Source of the DNA: Usnea hakonensis
Taxonomy: Eukaryota > Ascomycota > Lecanoromycetes > Lecanorales > Parmeliaceae
Direction: 5' to 3'
Length of the DNA stretch: 64,000 nucleotides
NCBI GenBank assembly: GCA_013423325.1
Contig: BLJB01000048.1
Location: 1 to 64,000 of the forward strand
How positions within the stretch are numbered: position 1 is the first letter of the stretch; each line of letters begins with the position of its first letter. Positions 1-12,500 of this stretch are shown piece by piece. The translations under genes were made by a program, and so were the position numbers. Under the pieces are notes generated by a model, which saw only the letters and a list, made by a program, of their open reading frames with translations, was not told where the DNA came from and did not search any database.

Positions 1-814
1 ATTTATGGCTTCTTTCTTTCACGAATTATATATGTAAATAGGACGTTACACTGCAATGAAGCCCCATGGCATAGAATCCGAAGGGTGGCTTTCACCAGAA
101 GGTGCACGGTTCAAATCGGGCTATGACCGGGAAATGATGAAAAAACCTAGGATTCGTCCAGACTTGGTGTATGATAGTACTCTGTACCATGAGATAACGA
201 TAGTAGTAACTAGGCTGATCCCACTTTTTTTATGCCTGCGAGTAGGCCTGCAAGTAGGTAGGCAAGCAAGCAAGTAGGGAGGTAGGTAGGAGGCTTGAAA
301 AAATTTGGTAGAACCTCCCTCCCGGGGCCTGAGAAAAAAAATTTGGTGATGGTAACGGTAACGGTAGAGCTCTATAATTATACTCCCTGTATACTACGTA
401 TCGGACAGCTGGACTGTGCCAGAAGCATGCCTTTAAACGACTTATTGATAGATCTTTATGTGCGAGACTTATCTAGGTGAGGCTTCGCCTAAGGCCTATA
501 GTTCCTACTCTTGCTAGCCTGTGCTGCCTGAAGGAGGAGGACGGAAGGAGGAGGATGGCGAGGTACGTATCGACTATAGAGGACTATAGAGGAATAGGAA
601 GGGCTGGTACTAAATGACTGTTAGCTTGGGTATAAGGCGAAAGGGTTGTTACTGAAGCTTTATTGGTATGCTATAAGGTGAAAGAATGAGATACAATGAG
701 GCCTAAATGCTTTAAAAATACTATTTCCGAGGATTAGCCGGGCTAGATACTGGTTCTAAGTGCCTTACCTGTAGAGGTTTCCTGACAGTATTAGTCCTCT
801 ACTATAAATGCTGA
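1..814. other. non-coding flank of the MULE relic
   Basis: I recognise no gene here. The stretch holds a purine-rich tract of short AAGT/GGTAGG/AAGC repeats around 240-292 and several short open frames with no family resemblance. It probably includes the 3' non-coding part of the Mutator-like element that follows, but I could not place a terminal inverted repeat or target-site duplication by eye. Confidence 0.4.
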
Positions 815-3440
815 CTATAACCGTCGCTGCTCCTGTGACTCCCATTCGTCTATATCGATCGTATCAATGAGATTCGTCTTCGACTTCTTCTTCTTTGGGG
901 GGGATAGCTCTGCCTCGAGACTATTACCTCGCTGTCGCCCCCGTTGCCCCTAGGACTGGCTATGTCCTTTTTCCTGCTCCCACACCTTCTTCTCTTTAAC
1001 TTGTCGGCTATAACGAGTTATCGCTAATGCTGCTGGGGCGGACGATGGTGGAGGTTCGTTATTTGAGATAGGTGGAGTAGAGGGCTTGTTCTTACTCCCT
1101 TTGGGCCGGCCTCGTTTCGGTATCGGCGCACCTAAAGTAGGTGGAGACGGTGGCCGTCTAAAGGCTATTTGTGAGCTTGGGACCACTAATGCTGGCGATA
1201 GTGGTGGAGCCGGAGGTGGTCTGAAAGCTGGTTGAGAACCAAAAGAGCCGGATATCGACTGGGAGCTACTTGAGCTTCCTATAATATGGACTCTATAAGT
1301 GGGAATAGCGGCCTTATTAGTGGCCTTCCGGTCATGCTCCACAGCGGTCTTTTCGGATATCTCAGTACTGGTAAGCTTTCTCGCATTCGCTTTACCGTGC
1401 TTCTTTTTCTCCTGGAGTATAGACTCCCACTGGGCCTTTCTTGTAGGCGGAAGCGGGGGGAGCTCGGTCGGAATACCCTGTAGTCGTTGCTGTAGGGCCT
1501 TATGAGTGGTTGTAATATTAGACTGGAACTACGCAAGCTGATTGGCTAACCGATCAGCCTGTATACGGGGTAGAGACGTATATAGACTTTGGAGGCTAGC
1601 CGCTACAGCGAGGAAGGTATTTGTTCTATGATCTCGATATATAGACGGATCAATATCGCCTGGAGGAAGGGTTTGATTATAATACCTCGGTAATTATTCG
1701 TGTGGAGTAGGTATATCGTCTACCTACTAACGAGGATGAAAAAGAGATAATGGGATAGGAAAGCCTTCAATGTAGGCTCTAAGTAAGTAGTGTCGATAAG
1801 GGAGTGCAAAAGCAGTTATAAGGTAGCAGTTGTAAGGGCCTTCCTCTGCGATATATTCGGGATTCGCAGTAATCTGAGTGGCCCACTGCTTGGTAGTAAT
1901 CCACTTAGGATTAACCTTCTTAATGGCCCAAATGGTGATCCTTCCAATAATAATACTGAAAGCTACCGGATCTACTACCCTGGGTCGATTGATACGAGAA
2001 GCCTTAACCTCCTTACGAATCGAACGATACTATCGCCTGAGCTCTGAATGTATATCCTGGACAGTATTCTGTAGTGATTTTTGCGGGTTTAATACCGCTT
2101 TAAGGACGGGATATATACCCTCGTTACGCTGTATGGTGTAAGATCCCAGGTTTCGATAATTTCGAGTAAGGCATTTGACTACCGAGGCCTCTTTCGGATC
2201 CTAGTTCTTATAGAAATACTCTTTATCGACGTCGTGAAGAAGATTAAGTAAGGCCTGACGATAATTAGGTAGCTACGAAGGGTCTTCATATTTGACCCAA
2301 TCCTAAGTAGTATTGGAAATATCATCTCGTCGCTGTACCGGATATCCTCTCTTTGATTTGTTGACTCTACTCCTGATATTCTGAACGGCATGCTAGCTGC
2401 AGAGCTGGATTTGGCAATTAGGAAGTCGTGTCTCGAGCGAGGCGATATACCCTTTTCCTTGGTCGGAAAGGCTGACTTTTGGAGGCGGATAGTTATCGAA
2501 TATCTCTTCCTTTAATATATTAAGGAAGTAGTTGAAGGCTGCTTCGGATTCGGATGTTGCAAAAGAGAAAGCAGCTGGAAAGGACTTGTTCGTATTAGTG
2601 ATACCGACGGCCATAAATAGAAGAAGCTTCTGGGTATTTATATTGAATGTAGCGTTATTTTCTATGATGAAATCGCTATAGAAGCGCTTGGCCAGGCTTC
2701 TTTGGAAGTTATCGATAAGGACGATTTGTTCGAGGATCCTCTTAGTGATTATTCTATGTATATCCTTGACGTATGAGTATCGTACTTTGGCAGTGAAAGT
2801 CGGGCTATCCAATGTAGTAAGAAGACCGGTAAGGACGTCCTCCCTACTGCGCGTGGTGGATGGAATCAAATTGTAGTATTTCTTCTTCTTCAGGTAGAAT
2901 TCGTCGTCCTATTCCTTAGTGATGTTATCCAGTATTGCTTCCGACTCTTTATAGGGTATATTACTTGCTCGATGTGCTCTAGCAAGCTCCACTGCCTTCG
3001 CATAATCGGGTTGTCGTTTCTTGTGTATATTATAGGACAGTGGATTGGGAACCATTTCGTGGGAATGGTCCTGGTGGCCTATACCGAGGACCCACGTCTT
3101 ATTGTCTCCTCCTCGAGTAGAAGGATCCTTCCATGCGAGAATACATCGCTATTTGCAGCCTTTCTTCCTAATCCGAGTAAGCTCTTGCTTGCGGTTACTA
3201 CCTTCGCCGATATGCTTATCCAGCTTCCGATTATTCTGAGTCTTTTCCTCCGCGTGGATACATTGATAGCTTTTGCGCCCTTTTCTACATGAGCCTATGA
3301 CGATAGCGAATCCTTGACTAAAGGCGTAGTTCTGAAGGCGAGTCCAGGCGTCATCGGCTATATCGAATGTCTCGTTTAGTGAGGGAGGCTCCAAATGCTC
3401 GGGTGGTATACCGTTAATGACCTTCTGAATAAGAGGCTTT
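815..3440 (-). pseudogene. RIP-degraded Mutator-like (MULE, Hop-like) transposase
   Basis: One reading frame runs on the minus strand from about 3440 to 815 and is interrupted by nonsense codons without a visible frameshift. In order it shows a FAR1/WRKY-GCM1-like zinc-binding region (around 3394-3000, with GSCRKGRKSYQCIH), the MULE catalytic domain (about 2869-2393, with AVGITNTNKSFPAAFSFA and LSDQGKGYI), and a Pro/Ser-rich C-terminal tail with an AT-hook-like KRGRPKGSKNKP (about 1100). Stops at 3149, 2909, 2393, 2303, 2273 and 2201 are all TAG. Several fall where the family has Trp, for example the residue before HAVQNI. The first catalytic Asp, expected in a DxTF context, reads Asn (IENNATFNI), a G-to-A change. 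This is the pattern left by RIP (TGG to TAG, GAT to AAT). The element is inactive. The N-terminal limit is uncertain, with further stops just upstream of 3440. Confidence 0.88.
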
Positions 3441-4495
3441 ACGTTATCTTCTAGGCGGGGGTAAGGAGTCTATTAAATAGCCCGAGTAGCTATAATGACA
3501 ACTAGTAGTAGTCACGCGTTATAGGTGGAAGGTGGTAGAGGTATAGAGGAAGCGAATGTAAGGTGTTAAGTTGTATGTACTGGAAAGGTACATGGAATTG
3601 TGTGGTAACTATACCAAAGATGAGGTACCTCGGCCGCGCGAAGTTTTAGTCTACCCGAATATTATCCGAACTGTGCGGTGGGTATTGTGCGCTCTTATTG
3701 TGCGCTCCCAAGACCTTCCGAGGTAAATGCATCTTCCTACATGGACGTCGGAGAGTTGATTCCGCCTCGCCAACTCTATTCAATCAAACGTCATTTCCTT
3801 TTCCTTACGATGTCTTGCGTCATCAACCTGGAACATTTTCCAGCCTTGAATCTAGGATGGCCCAGTCATTTACCCTAGATCGCTTTAAAGGCAAACGTGG
3901 GGCCGGAAAAATGAATGAGCCACTACCAGCTCGAAGACTCACTCGGCAGGATCCGTAGTATGTGGTCAGTATCACTGACCCGTCTCGGATCCATCAGTAT
4001 GCTATGACGGCCTAGATATCTGAGGTAGCCACAGCCATATTCTAATTGGATTCACAATCTATTGTTCAGACTCAATGGACGATCGAAGACGATAATAACA
4101 ATATCTCCAGAAGCTGAATGAAAAAATACAATCGACAATCTCGAATTATGCCGCACACTACTTTATTTTCTCATGATCCTATGATGGTGCTCAGTTAGGT
4201 TCTGAATGTCCATATGTCACCATCCGCGAGCTGATGTCATTGCTACGTAAATGCGCCGAGCGCGGGCATCAACCCCGTCGATCTGCTTAGCAATCTAAAC
4301 TATCTGCTTAGTAAACAGGTGCGGAGTAGAGGCATGTGGGGTACGAGTACCGAGAGAACCTTTTCTATAAAGCGTGCCTCATTAACTCAAAGCATCAGTT
4401 CTAGCTCCACCATCCAGTCCACCGGATCTTCACTCCATCGAAAAAATATTCACTCCACCTCATCACGCTTGAGAGCTATACAAAAGCACATAGCC
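3441..4495. other. intergenic, MULE end to GFA gene
   Basis: I see no coding region. It contains the upstream end of the MULE relic (to perhaps 3600) and then the probable promoter of the GFA-domain gene. Two overlapping plus-strand frames at 3678-3958 resemble nothing I know. Confidence 0.4.
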
Positions 4496-5176
4496 ATGTC
4501 TGCCTCCGCCGCCGACAAATCCAAACCCTACATCCCCCACAACAACTTAACCAACGACGGCTGGTCCAAAGAAGATGAAGCAACAGCCACATGCTTTTGT
4601 GGCGCCGTACAATTGGCATTTGTAAGTCTCTAACCTGCGTCTACTCCATCTCCCTGAACCCAATCTACTATCTCCAATTCGCCCCTCTCCCCGCCCCCTC
4701 CCCCTCCCCCTCCCCCTCCCCTTCAAATCCCATCTCCCCCATCATCAACCCCACTCTAACCCCGCCTCTCACACTTCCCCTAGCCAACCAAAGGTCCCGG
4801 CCTAATAGACACCTTCGTCTGCAACTGCACCGACTGCCGCAAAATCACCGCCTCCATGTTCGCCTCCAACTTCATCGTAGCCGACTCCCACCTCAAACAC
4901 GTCCGCGGTCGCGACAATCTCAAATCCTGGGGCCAAGCGCAGACCATCGCTTCGGGCGGCAATATGACGAATTATTTCTGCTCCACGTGCGGTACACTCA
5001 TGTATCGTGTCGGGGCGAGGTTTCCGGAAACGAGTATACTGCGCATTGGGACGATTGATGATTTTAGTTTGCATGAGACGCTGTTGAAGCCGCGGGTGGA
5101 GCAGTTTACGAAGGATCGGGTGGGGTGGTTGGGGGGGGTGGAGGGGGCGAGGCAGGTCGAGAAGAGCGCGTATTGA
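4496..5176 (+). CDS. GFA/CENP-V domain protein
   Basis: Two exons, 4496-4621 and 4784-5176, joined in phase 0 over a 162 bp intron that carries a C-rich CCCTCC repeat, give a 172-residue protein. It has the zinc-binding pattern of the GFA family (glutathione-dependent formaldehyde-activating enzyme, centromere protein V): CFCGAV near residue 33, CNCTDCRK near 55-62, and CSTCGTLMY near the middle. Family members are small Zn-binding proteins; most fungal ones have no defined substrate, so a formaldehyde-related role cannot be assumed. The ATG at 4496 follows a CACATAGCC context and keeps the first Cys motif in exon 1. Codon use changes strongly along the gene: C-ending codons in the first part and G-ending codons after about 4950. 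Confidence 0.88.
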
Positions 5177-5688
5177 TGAGGGATTGTGGTACAACGATTA
5201 TGATTGTCTTTCGTTAACCTTTTACTTCCAATTTTGATAGGACCTGTTCTATGGTACTTTTGCTGGGTTGACAATATGTTGTATGACATTGAGCATAATG
5301 ATAGTGAACGAACGTCTGGTTATAAGAGCTAGAATCGACAAAGCACCATTTGTCTTCATATTTTAACCTAATATTCACCTCCAAAAGATCCGAATGTTTT
5401 CTACTCTACCTCTGTCGGCCCTAGGTAAACCTGTAGTGGGGTTCTTTGTAAGGTAGGGCTTTAACTGCTGCGCCAAAAACGCCCGCCTCGGCCTCGGCCA
5501 ACTAGTCTCCTCAATCCCTCCAGCCTCGCCCCCTCTAATTAAACGAACCGTCCCCCCCCTAAACCACCACCTCCTCCCCAATACATGGGATTGATATTCC
5601 TCACCGCCCTCCTCCTCCCCTTCCTCCGCCTAGCCACCAAATACACCCCCAAAAGACCACGACTCCCCCAATCACCCCAACAACCACA
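5177..5688. other. intergenic
   Basis: No gene recognised. The right part (about 5500-5690) is strongly C-rich and continuous in composition with the following ORF. An overlapping frame from 5585 begins with a hydrophobic run but is probably a by-product of the C-rich composition. Confidence 0.35.
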
Positions 5689-6270
5689 ATGCCTCTCTAC
5701 CCCCCCCTCTACACCCAACCCGCCGACCCCCTCCCCCAAATCGACACCTCCAACCCCGACGCCCACCGCACCGCATTCCTCCACACAGACTACGACGCCA
5801 CCCTCCCCCTCATCCGCGCGCGCTTCCCCAACATCGACCCCGTCTACATCGCCAAAATATACCGCGGCACCATCCACCCGGAAGGCCTCATCTGGCTGGA
5901 CGTCGACCGGCAAGACGCCTCGCCACCCAACTTCTCCGACCTCGCGCACCTCCTCTACTGCTTCGAGATCTACGGACAGATCCTATGCATCCTGACGGAT
6001 CCCGCCGGGGGCGCCTTGGAAGTGGAACTGCAGCGGGCGTTGACGGATTACCGGCTGCGGTTGCTGAAGCTGAGTAAGGTGGCTACTTTTGAGAGTTTGC
6101 GGGCGTGGAATCGCGCGTATTTGGAGGCGCAGATTCGGGAGGGGCAGGATCGGGTGCAGGGGTGGAGGGAGAGGAGGGAGGGGTTGGGGGGGCTGTTGAG
6201 GAGGAGGGAGGTCCCTGTTGAGGGGGCGACGGGGGCGGGGGGGCATTATGGGACTTATGGGACTAGTTGA
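5689..6270 (+). CDS. uncharacterised 193-residue protein
   Basis: A single open frame of 193 residues from the ATG at 5689 with no family I recognise. The sequence looks like a folded soluble protein for about 165 residues, with a hydrophobic core segment at LAHLLYCFEIYGQILCILTD and a helical, charged stretch (LQRALTDYRLRLLKLSK), then a low-complexity Gly/Arg-rich C-terminus. No signal peptide is evident at the chosen start. The first half uses C-ending codons and the second half G-ending codons, with the switch near 6000; this kind of composition can create spurious frames. Even residue usage in the middle favours a real gene. Spacing from the GFA gene (about 510 bp, same strand) says nothing about function. 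Confidence 0.55.
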   Translation: MPLYPPLYTQPADPLPQIDTSNPDAHRTAFLHTDYDATLPLIRARFPNIDPVYIAKIYRGTIHPEGLIWLDVDRQDASPPNFSDLAHLLYCFEIYGQILCILTDPAGGALEVELQRALTDYRLRLLKLSKVATFESLRAWNRAYLEAQIREGQDRVQGWRERREGLGGLLRRREVPVEGATGAGGHYGTYGTS

Positions 6271-6899
6271 GGGGGTTGTGGGGATGGTGATGGAGAAGGG
6301 TTTTTTTGGGGGGTTGGATCTGTTGTTTTGTGAGGGGTATAGATGGTGGAGAATATATGTGCCTGCATCGCTTCTGAGATCTCGAACTATGTACTCTTTG
6401 GGCTCTATCGGTTAGGTACATTTTGGGGGAGTAGTCATTGTCGTACATTTATATTCATTACAGCTCAATTCTTCATTTAGTGTCGTCCAGTTTTCTGGTC
6501 GTGTAGATAGTCAGACAGCATGAAACGTCTCTTCAGATGGCCTTCTCCCCGGGATAATGGAAGGTGAAAGGGAGCATCTGTCATGAATGGGCAGATTTCT
6601 AGTGCGTGATACTTCATTGAAGAAAGGTTATTGCGAAACTACACATAGGACTATAATATTTCCAAATTAGAATGTCACCACGTCCTGAACACCATTCCCA
6701 AAGTCTACCTCATAATCTTATTAGAAGTGCAGTGGTTTTCCATCTTGGTACGCTAAAGTGTTTGGAATGCCACATCAAATCATATCCCATGCATATAGCG
6801 AATTCTCGAATGATACTCCAATTGGTCGTGAAAGTGTAGAAGTAGCAGTGACAGAGCGAATGCCACTGTTGAGGGACTCAAACAAGCAAATAGCGATCG
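6271..6899. other. intergenic, convergent 3' ends
   Basis: Between the 3' ends of the plus-strand 5689 gene and the minus-strand membrane-protein gene. The first 60 bases continue the G-rich composition. No coding region recognised. Confidence 0.4.
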
Positions 6900-8774
6900 T
6901 CAGAAAATCTTGAACACAGGCTCCGCCTGAACAATTGGACGACTCCATTTGAACCAGACCCGGAATTCCTCTTCCTGCGCAGCGTCATCTGGTTCCGTGA
7001 TGGTGAAAGGATGAGGTGTACGGTAATCCAGTCCTTTTTTGAGACCCTCTGTTCAGAGAGAGATAAGCTGTAAGCTTCCAATAAAGTAGTAGGGTAGGCA
7101 CTTACGAACTGAGAGCTTCACGAACTCCAACAATGGCCCTGCCCAGACTGTAATTGCCACTATTTGGCCGACAGTCCACGATGTCACAGGGGTTAATGTG
7201 GCGCCATTAGCGGGGGTGTATAGGCCCTCCAGCGATATCATGATGAAGACTATGTACCATACCCATATACACAGATAAAGGCAATCTTTGAATATAGCCA
7301 GTGATTTCTGAGATGAATTTGCGCTTTTCGGCTTATTCTTTGATCGGAGCAATCCTTCAAGCCAACCTGAAAGCCATCTGACGAAGGCCTCATACTTCGA
7401 TGTTCGTTGCAATCCAAGATAGTCCAGGTCGATAAGTGCCATAACGATACATGTGAAAAGCAAAGCAGGGCCTCCGACGGCCCCATAGCCAAAGGTCATC
7501 GATGTCAAATACTCGGAATCGCCATAATACCCGGAACCGCCATTGAGGCAAAACGTCGTGGGGTCTCGCAATCCACATTTTGGGTATTGGGTAAAGGAAG
7601 CGTTGATCAAGTTTTGCTCATCTGTTGGAGAAATCACAAAGTCGCCAATGCTGAACATCGTGATTGCGGATAAGACAAGGGCACAATTTGAGAGAATTAG
7701 CAAGTAGTAGGAGTGCATTCCAGCACGGTGTAGAGCTAGGAATGTGAAAGTCACAGGAAGAAAGCCGCTGATCGAAACACTACCGACGAGGCTGTAATTG
7801 TTGAATAGTCCTTGCAGGGTCGTGATGCCATCATTTAAATTACCTCGTTTTAGTGCAATGTTCGCTGCTATTTCGATAGCAAGAATGAAGAAACATTGCG
7901 CTTTATGGAATTCGACCAAGGAAGACTTGATAGCAGGCGAGTACTTGCACAAGTGGGCCTGCATGATAGAGGCTCTGCGCTTGACGTATTTTAATCCAAC
8001 AGGCCACCTGAAGCCGAGTGGCCAAAAGAAGTAGTACAGGATGATAGACCATCGGTAGAATTGATTATCACACAATTTCAGTAGGAGGAAGCCGGACAAA
8101 GCGATAGCAGTCTGCATCCAATAGGATATATAGACCTACTCGAGTATTAGTTCTGGAGGGCTCTTTATCATTGAAGGAGCATATCCATGACTTACCCCAA
8201 TGCCACCGATATCCGGGTTCAAAGCACCCCCAGATGGACAAGTTATATTATAACCAAGCGGGCTATCCGCTGCCTCATACCACGGCCGGAATATAATGAG
8301 GGGCGCATCGATACTGTTTAGGTCTACTACACCTGTGGCACAGTTTTGATTGGTATCACAATACTGCCCCAGGCAGTCCTGTATCGTCCGAGTCACATTA
8401 TTGGCAAGTCTTGGAAAGTCCCGGCTCCTTGTATCGATGCCAAAATCAGTCGCAATTTCCAAGGCCTCGGTACTCAGGGGTTGCGTCCAATTACTTAGAA
8501 GCAAGGGAGTCTCATTGGGTTGCATCCAGTTACTTGGCACAAGCATTGACAGTACCATGCAGTTCTGCAATGTGTAAGGACTCTTGAAAATCTGTGCAGG
8601 ATCTTGGCACGCGATGGTACAATCCTGAGTCCCTTCAAAGTTGCAACCTTGGGTATATAAAACGCCATGTGTATCGTCAGTGTCAGTAAAAGACTGAATG
8701 ACGGCGGCACCCGCACTCTGGATACCGAACGTGTTGCTTCTGTATGAGGAACTCCTAAGCTGAATAGAAGACAT
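6900..8774 (-). CDS. fungal multi-pass membrane protein (family member A)
   Basis: Three exons on the minus strand, 8774-8196, 8135-7106 and 7048-6900, give 585 residues; donors and acceptors are canonical and phases match. The first about 190 residues are probably extracytoplasmic, with many Cys and N-glycosylation sequons (NWTQ, NVTRT, NITC). They end in NPDIGGIG, after which a set of hydrophobic segments begins (WSIILYYFFWPLGF, FFILAIEIAANIAL, FLPVTFTFLAL, LLILSNCALVLSAITMF, ALLFTCIVMALI, YLCIWVWYIVFIMI, VGQIVAITVWAGPLLEF), followed by a short soluble tail. Members of this group are common and unannotated in filamentous ascomycetes; I cannot name a function. The gene at 53016-54462 shares the PDI-G-G motif, the GQ(I/V)(I/V)A segment and two intron positions, so the two are probably paralogues. 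Confidence 0.82.
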
Positions 8775-9553
8775 CAAGGTTCAAATTAAAAAGATATCCA
8801 GAAGGGAGAATACGAAGAAGTAAAGAAGAAACCGATCAGCGACATCAGTTCATGTAATGAAAAGATTCGAGGTAAACGACTATGCAATATGTAAGCACAA
8901 TCTCCGTTCGTACTCAGCAGGAATGCTGAGCCTCAACGGGGCACAGCTACTGGAAAAAGGGGCGTGGTGGCCGACTACCCATAGCCAATGGATTCCATAA
9001 CCGCGCGCGACTAACGCATACTCTCGAGATTATAGGAATACTCTTTAGTCCTCCAGAACGCTCGAGTACTTGTGCAGCAAGTTCGGTTCGAAAGGGGCTT
9101 TTCCAATCGTAAGAGCAGCCTTGTAATATATACACAATGTCATCGTGTTTCTGTGATTGAGAATCAGAGATACTACCTTAATTTTGATTGTGAGTACGTA
9201 GAGTAGTATCAAGCTCGAATTATTTCTAATGGATCCGACCTTGCGAGCGGACGAAGACCCGCATTTTTAAATTAAGCGGATGCGAAACTGCACAGTCTTT
9301 CTTGGCGCTTGGCACTTGGCACTTGACGTACCTGGTATTTTATAACGCAAAGGGCTGCCTGGGCTACATAGGAATTCTGTCTCGCTCATCTCTCGACTGG
9401 CTTTATCCACCAAAATGCCACGGTAATATTCAAGCGCGATCCTACCGTTTTCTAATGCGATCCAAGTCCTAGTCGGAAGCCTACTGCGGAGCCCAGCAAT
9501 GCTGAAACGGTACAAATGTTAGCTGTTGGAGATATGAGGGTTCAGAGGCTCCG
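8775..9553. other. divergent intergenic region
   Basis: This holds the shared upstream region of the minus-strand membrane-protein gene and the plus-strand VPS8. Short open frames at 8947-9135 and 9267-9515 have no recognisable relatives. I see no specific regulatory motif I can defend. Confidence 0.4.
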
Positions 9554-12500
9554 ATGAGCGCTGCAAAAGATGAGGCCGACGATGGTCCATTAGAGTTTAG
9601 TAACGAAGGTAACGGTGGAGACGAGACAACGTTGCGACATGATGAGAATGGACAAGCGCAGGGAGACAAGCCGCTTACTGCGAAGTTGAGCGAGCCGAAC
9701 GGATTTGAAGAGGAGGAAGACTTCGGGTCGCTGCAGGCCTCGAGTCCGGTTCCTGAGAGACCATCAAGTGCTGATGAGTCTCTTTCGATCCCAGATGACA
9801 CACCTTCTTTACAGGTAAGGCTTAGGCGTGCTCAAAACAGACCGTATTCTGATCGTCTCAGGGCTCTATAGAGTCGTCCATTCCAAGTAGGAGTGTCCGT
9901 CCATATGGTCAAAGTCCAACACCTTCTCTGCGGCCATTTGATAAGCGTTTTCAAGCTCGCCTATCCCCTTCTCCACTCAATTCACCTCGCGCTGCGTCAC
10001 CAGCCATCCTCAACGCGCACTCGCGGCAGTCCTCGGTAGCCTTTTCGCTAAATGATGGATCTGCTGGGTCACCACAAGCGCCCTGGGAGGTTGTCAGGTG
10101 GACAAAGCTCAGAAGGATGACGGGCGAAGCATTTTCCGAGGTTGGAAAGCGTAAATTTGGACGGCCTACGTGCATAGCAATAGCTGCTTCGATTGCACTG
10201 GGAACCTCCAAAGGCATAATTTTGGCGTTCGACTATAATCAGAATCTCAAATCAGTGATTGGTATGGGCACAAAAGCTGTCGAGTCCGGTTCTGTCACCT
10301 CTATCAGCATATCTGCGGATCACTCTACTATAGCTAGTGGACACGCGTCGGGGAGTATATTTACTTGGGAGCTCGCGAGACCTGCAAAACCCTTTCTCCA
10401 CATTCCCCCAGTCGACAGAGATCGAACCCCGGCTGCTGACGGGCATACTTTGGATGTCGCCATTCTCCATATTGGCTTTCTTGGAATGCGACACACTGCA
10501 CTGGCTTCAGCTGATGACAAGGGGATGGCATTTTCCCATCTGGCCACAAGAGGCATGGGAATGGTAGCGCGCTCCGTCAAGACCACTCGCATACTTGGCC
10601 GATACCCTGACAAAACATCAAATGCTGAGCGTCAAAGGAAGCCGAGCTCTGTATTGGCCTTTTCCCCTTTGCCTTTAGGAGGTGCAGAGCACGGTGCGGA
10701 CTCCTTGGGATTGGTAGCCATGCTGACACCGTACCTGTTGGTCGTTGTCTCAACTACGCCCATAGCACAAACTCAGCACAAAGCTCCAAGACCCAAGGAG
10801 GTGGCCGCCCATGGCGCCATGACAGCTGCTCTGGCATGGTTCCCTAGCGTCAAGCTCAAGACAAAAGATCCAACCACGTTGGAATCATCGTCGCGAGTCA
10901 AGCTCGTCTACTGTTGGTCGAACATCCTTACAGTACTTGAAGTACTTGAAGTGGAATCTTCAGCAAGTCCGGTAAAAGACGAACCACCAACTTTTCAATT
11001 CAAATCCCGCAGCAGGTGGAAAGCAGATGAAGCCATCGTTGGTGTTCAATGGCTGAGTCGCTCTGTGCTTGCAGTCTTGACAATCACACAGCAGCTAATT
11101 ATCCTCGAAGACACTTCAATGATAGTAACGGATTCTTCCGATCTAATTCAAAAACATATCTATCATGCCGACTTATTCTCGGGCCAACTCAATCAACTTG
11201 TTGATCAATTAGAAGACGAGGAGATCGCTGCCATGCACGGTGTCGTTGCCGATGCTTTCTACATGAGTTTCAGGGCATACAAAGGCCGGCTGTTCCTCCT
11301 GGGATACAATGAGATCTCTTTTGGTACTCTCTCCAATTGGGCCGATCGACTCCTAGCGTTGATGGAAGAAGGTAACCATATAGCTGCAATCAAATTAGCG
11401 ACGTCTTACTATAGTGGCGAAGCCAACAAGGTAGCGGTTGGTTTGCCTGAGGATGACACTCTGAGACACGATTTGGTACAAGAGAAGCTCTCGGAGATGA
11501 TGTCAGCTTCACTCCGCTACACTTTCAGCAATAGTGGAATGGCCCGACAGAACAACGGTGACCGACAGCAGCTTGAAGAGCTCGCGTCCGCTTGCATTAA
11601 TGCGTGTATCAGTATGAAAGATAGCGATTTTCTGTTCGATGATGTCTACACCTGGTATCAGGACGGAGATGTTGAGAGTCTGTTCCTCGAAAGTATTGAG
11701 CCTTACATTATTGATGATGAGATCAGTGTCATATCTCCAGTGGTGACCAAAGACCTAGTAGACCATTACACTTCCCGAGGGCTCAATACGCGCATCGAAG
11801 AGATGATCTGTCATCTTGACTCTCGGACTATGGACATTGATCAAGTCACGACGCTGTGCAAGAGGAACTATCTTTACGATGCTCTGCTCTATGTCTGGAA
11901 TCAAGCCCTTGACGACTACACCACTATCTTGACTGATCTACTAGACATGGCTGAACACCAATATACCTCTCAAACAGACGTCAATCCGACCCTTGCGGAA
12001 TTAGAGTTGTCCAGCGCGTCCAAAGTCTTTCCGTATCTCTCCTACCTCCTTACAGGCCGTATTTATCCGACAGGCAAAGCTTCACCAGATGACTCAGCAA
12101 CATTGGCCAAAGCTGAGCTTTACCACTTTTTTTTCTCTGGCAGCAATAAGGAAGGACGGTCCGCAATTCAGGGAAGTTCGAGATCTGGGCCCACAGCCTC
12201 ATTCACAAACCTGCGACGGATCCTCAAATTTGACGCACCAAGTTTCCTTAGCATGCTGAATGAGGCATTCGAAGATGGCTTCTTGAACGGTCCTCAAGAC
12301 CAAATGGCCGACGAAACGCCCGGACAGCTAACGGAAGAGCAAAAGTTTGGTCTGTCAGTCAACCGGCAGTGGATCGTGAGCATTTTGCTGGAAGTAATGA
12401 CGCCTCCGAATTACGAACCTGACGACACCATATATCTGGACATGTTCATAGCGCGTAACCTTCCGAAGTTTCCTCAATTTATCCTTTTACCCGGCCACGT

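Noticed and set aside
60..125. Possible tRNA B-box (GGTTCAAATC) at about 108
   Set aside because: The flanking bases do not form an acceptor stem or anticodon arm; treated as chance.
5585..5995. 136-residue plus-strand frame starting with a hydrophobic leader
   Set aside because: It is mostly Pro/Thr/Ser from C-rich DNA and overlaps the more protein-like frame at 5689; no splice links the two.
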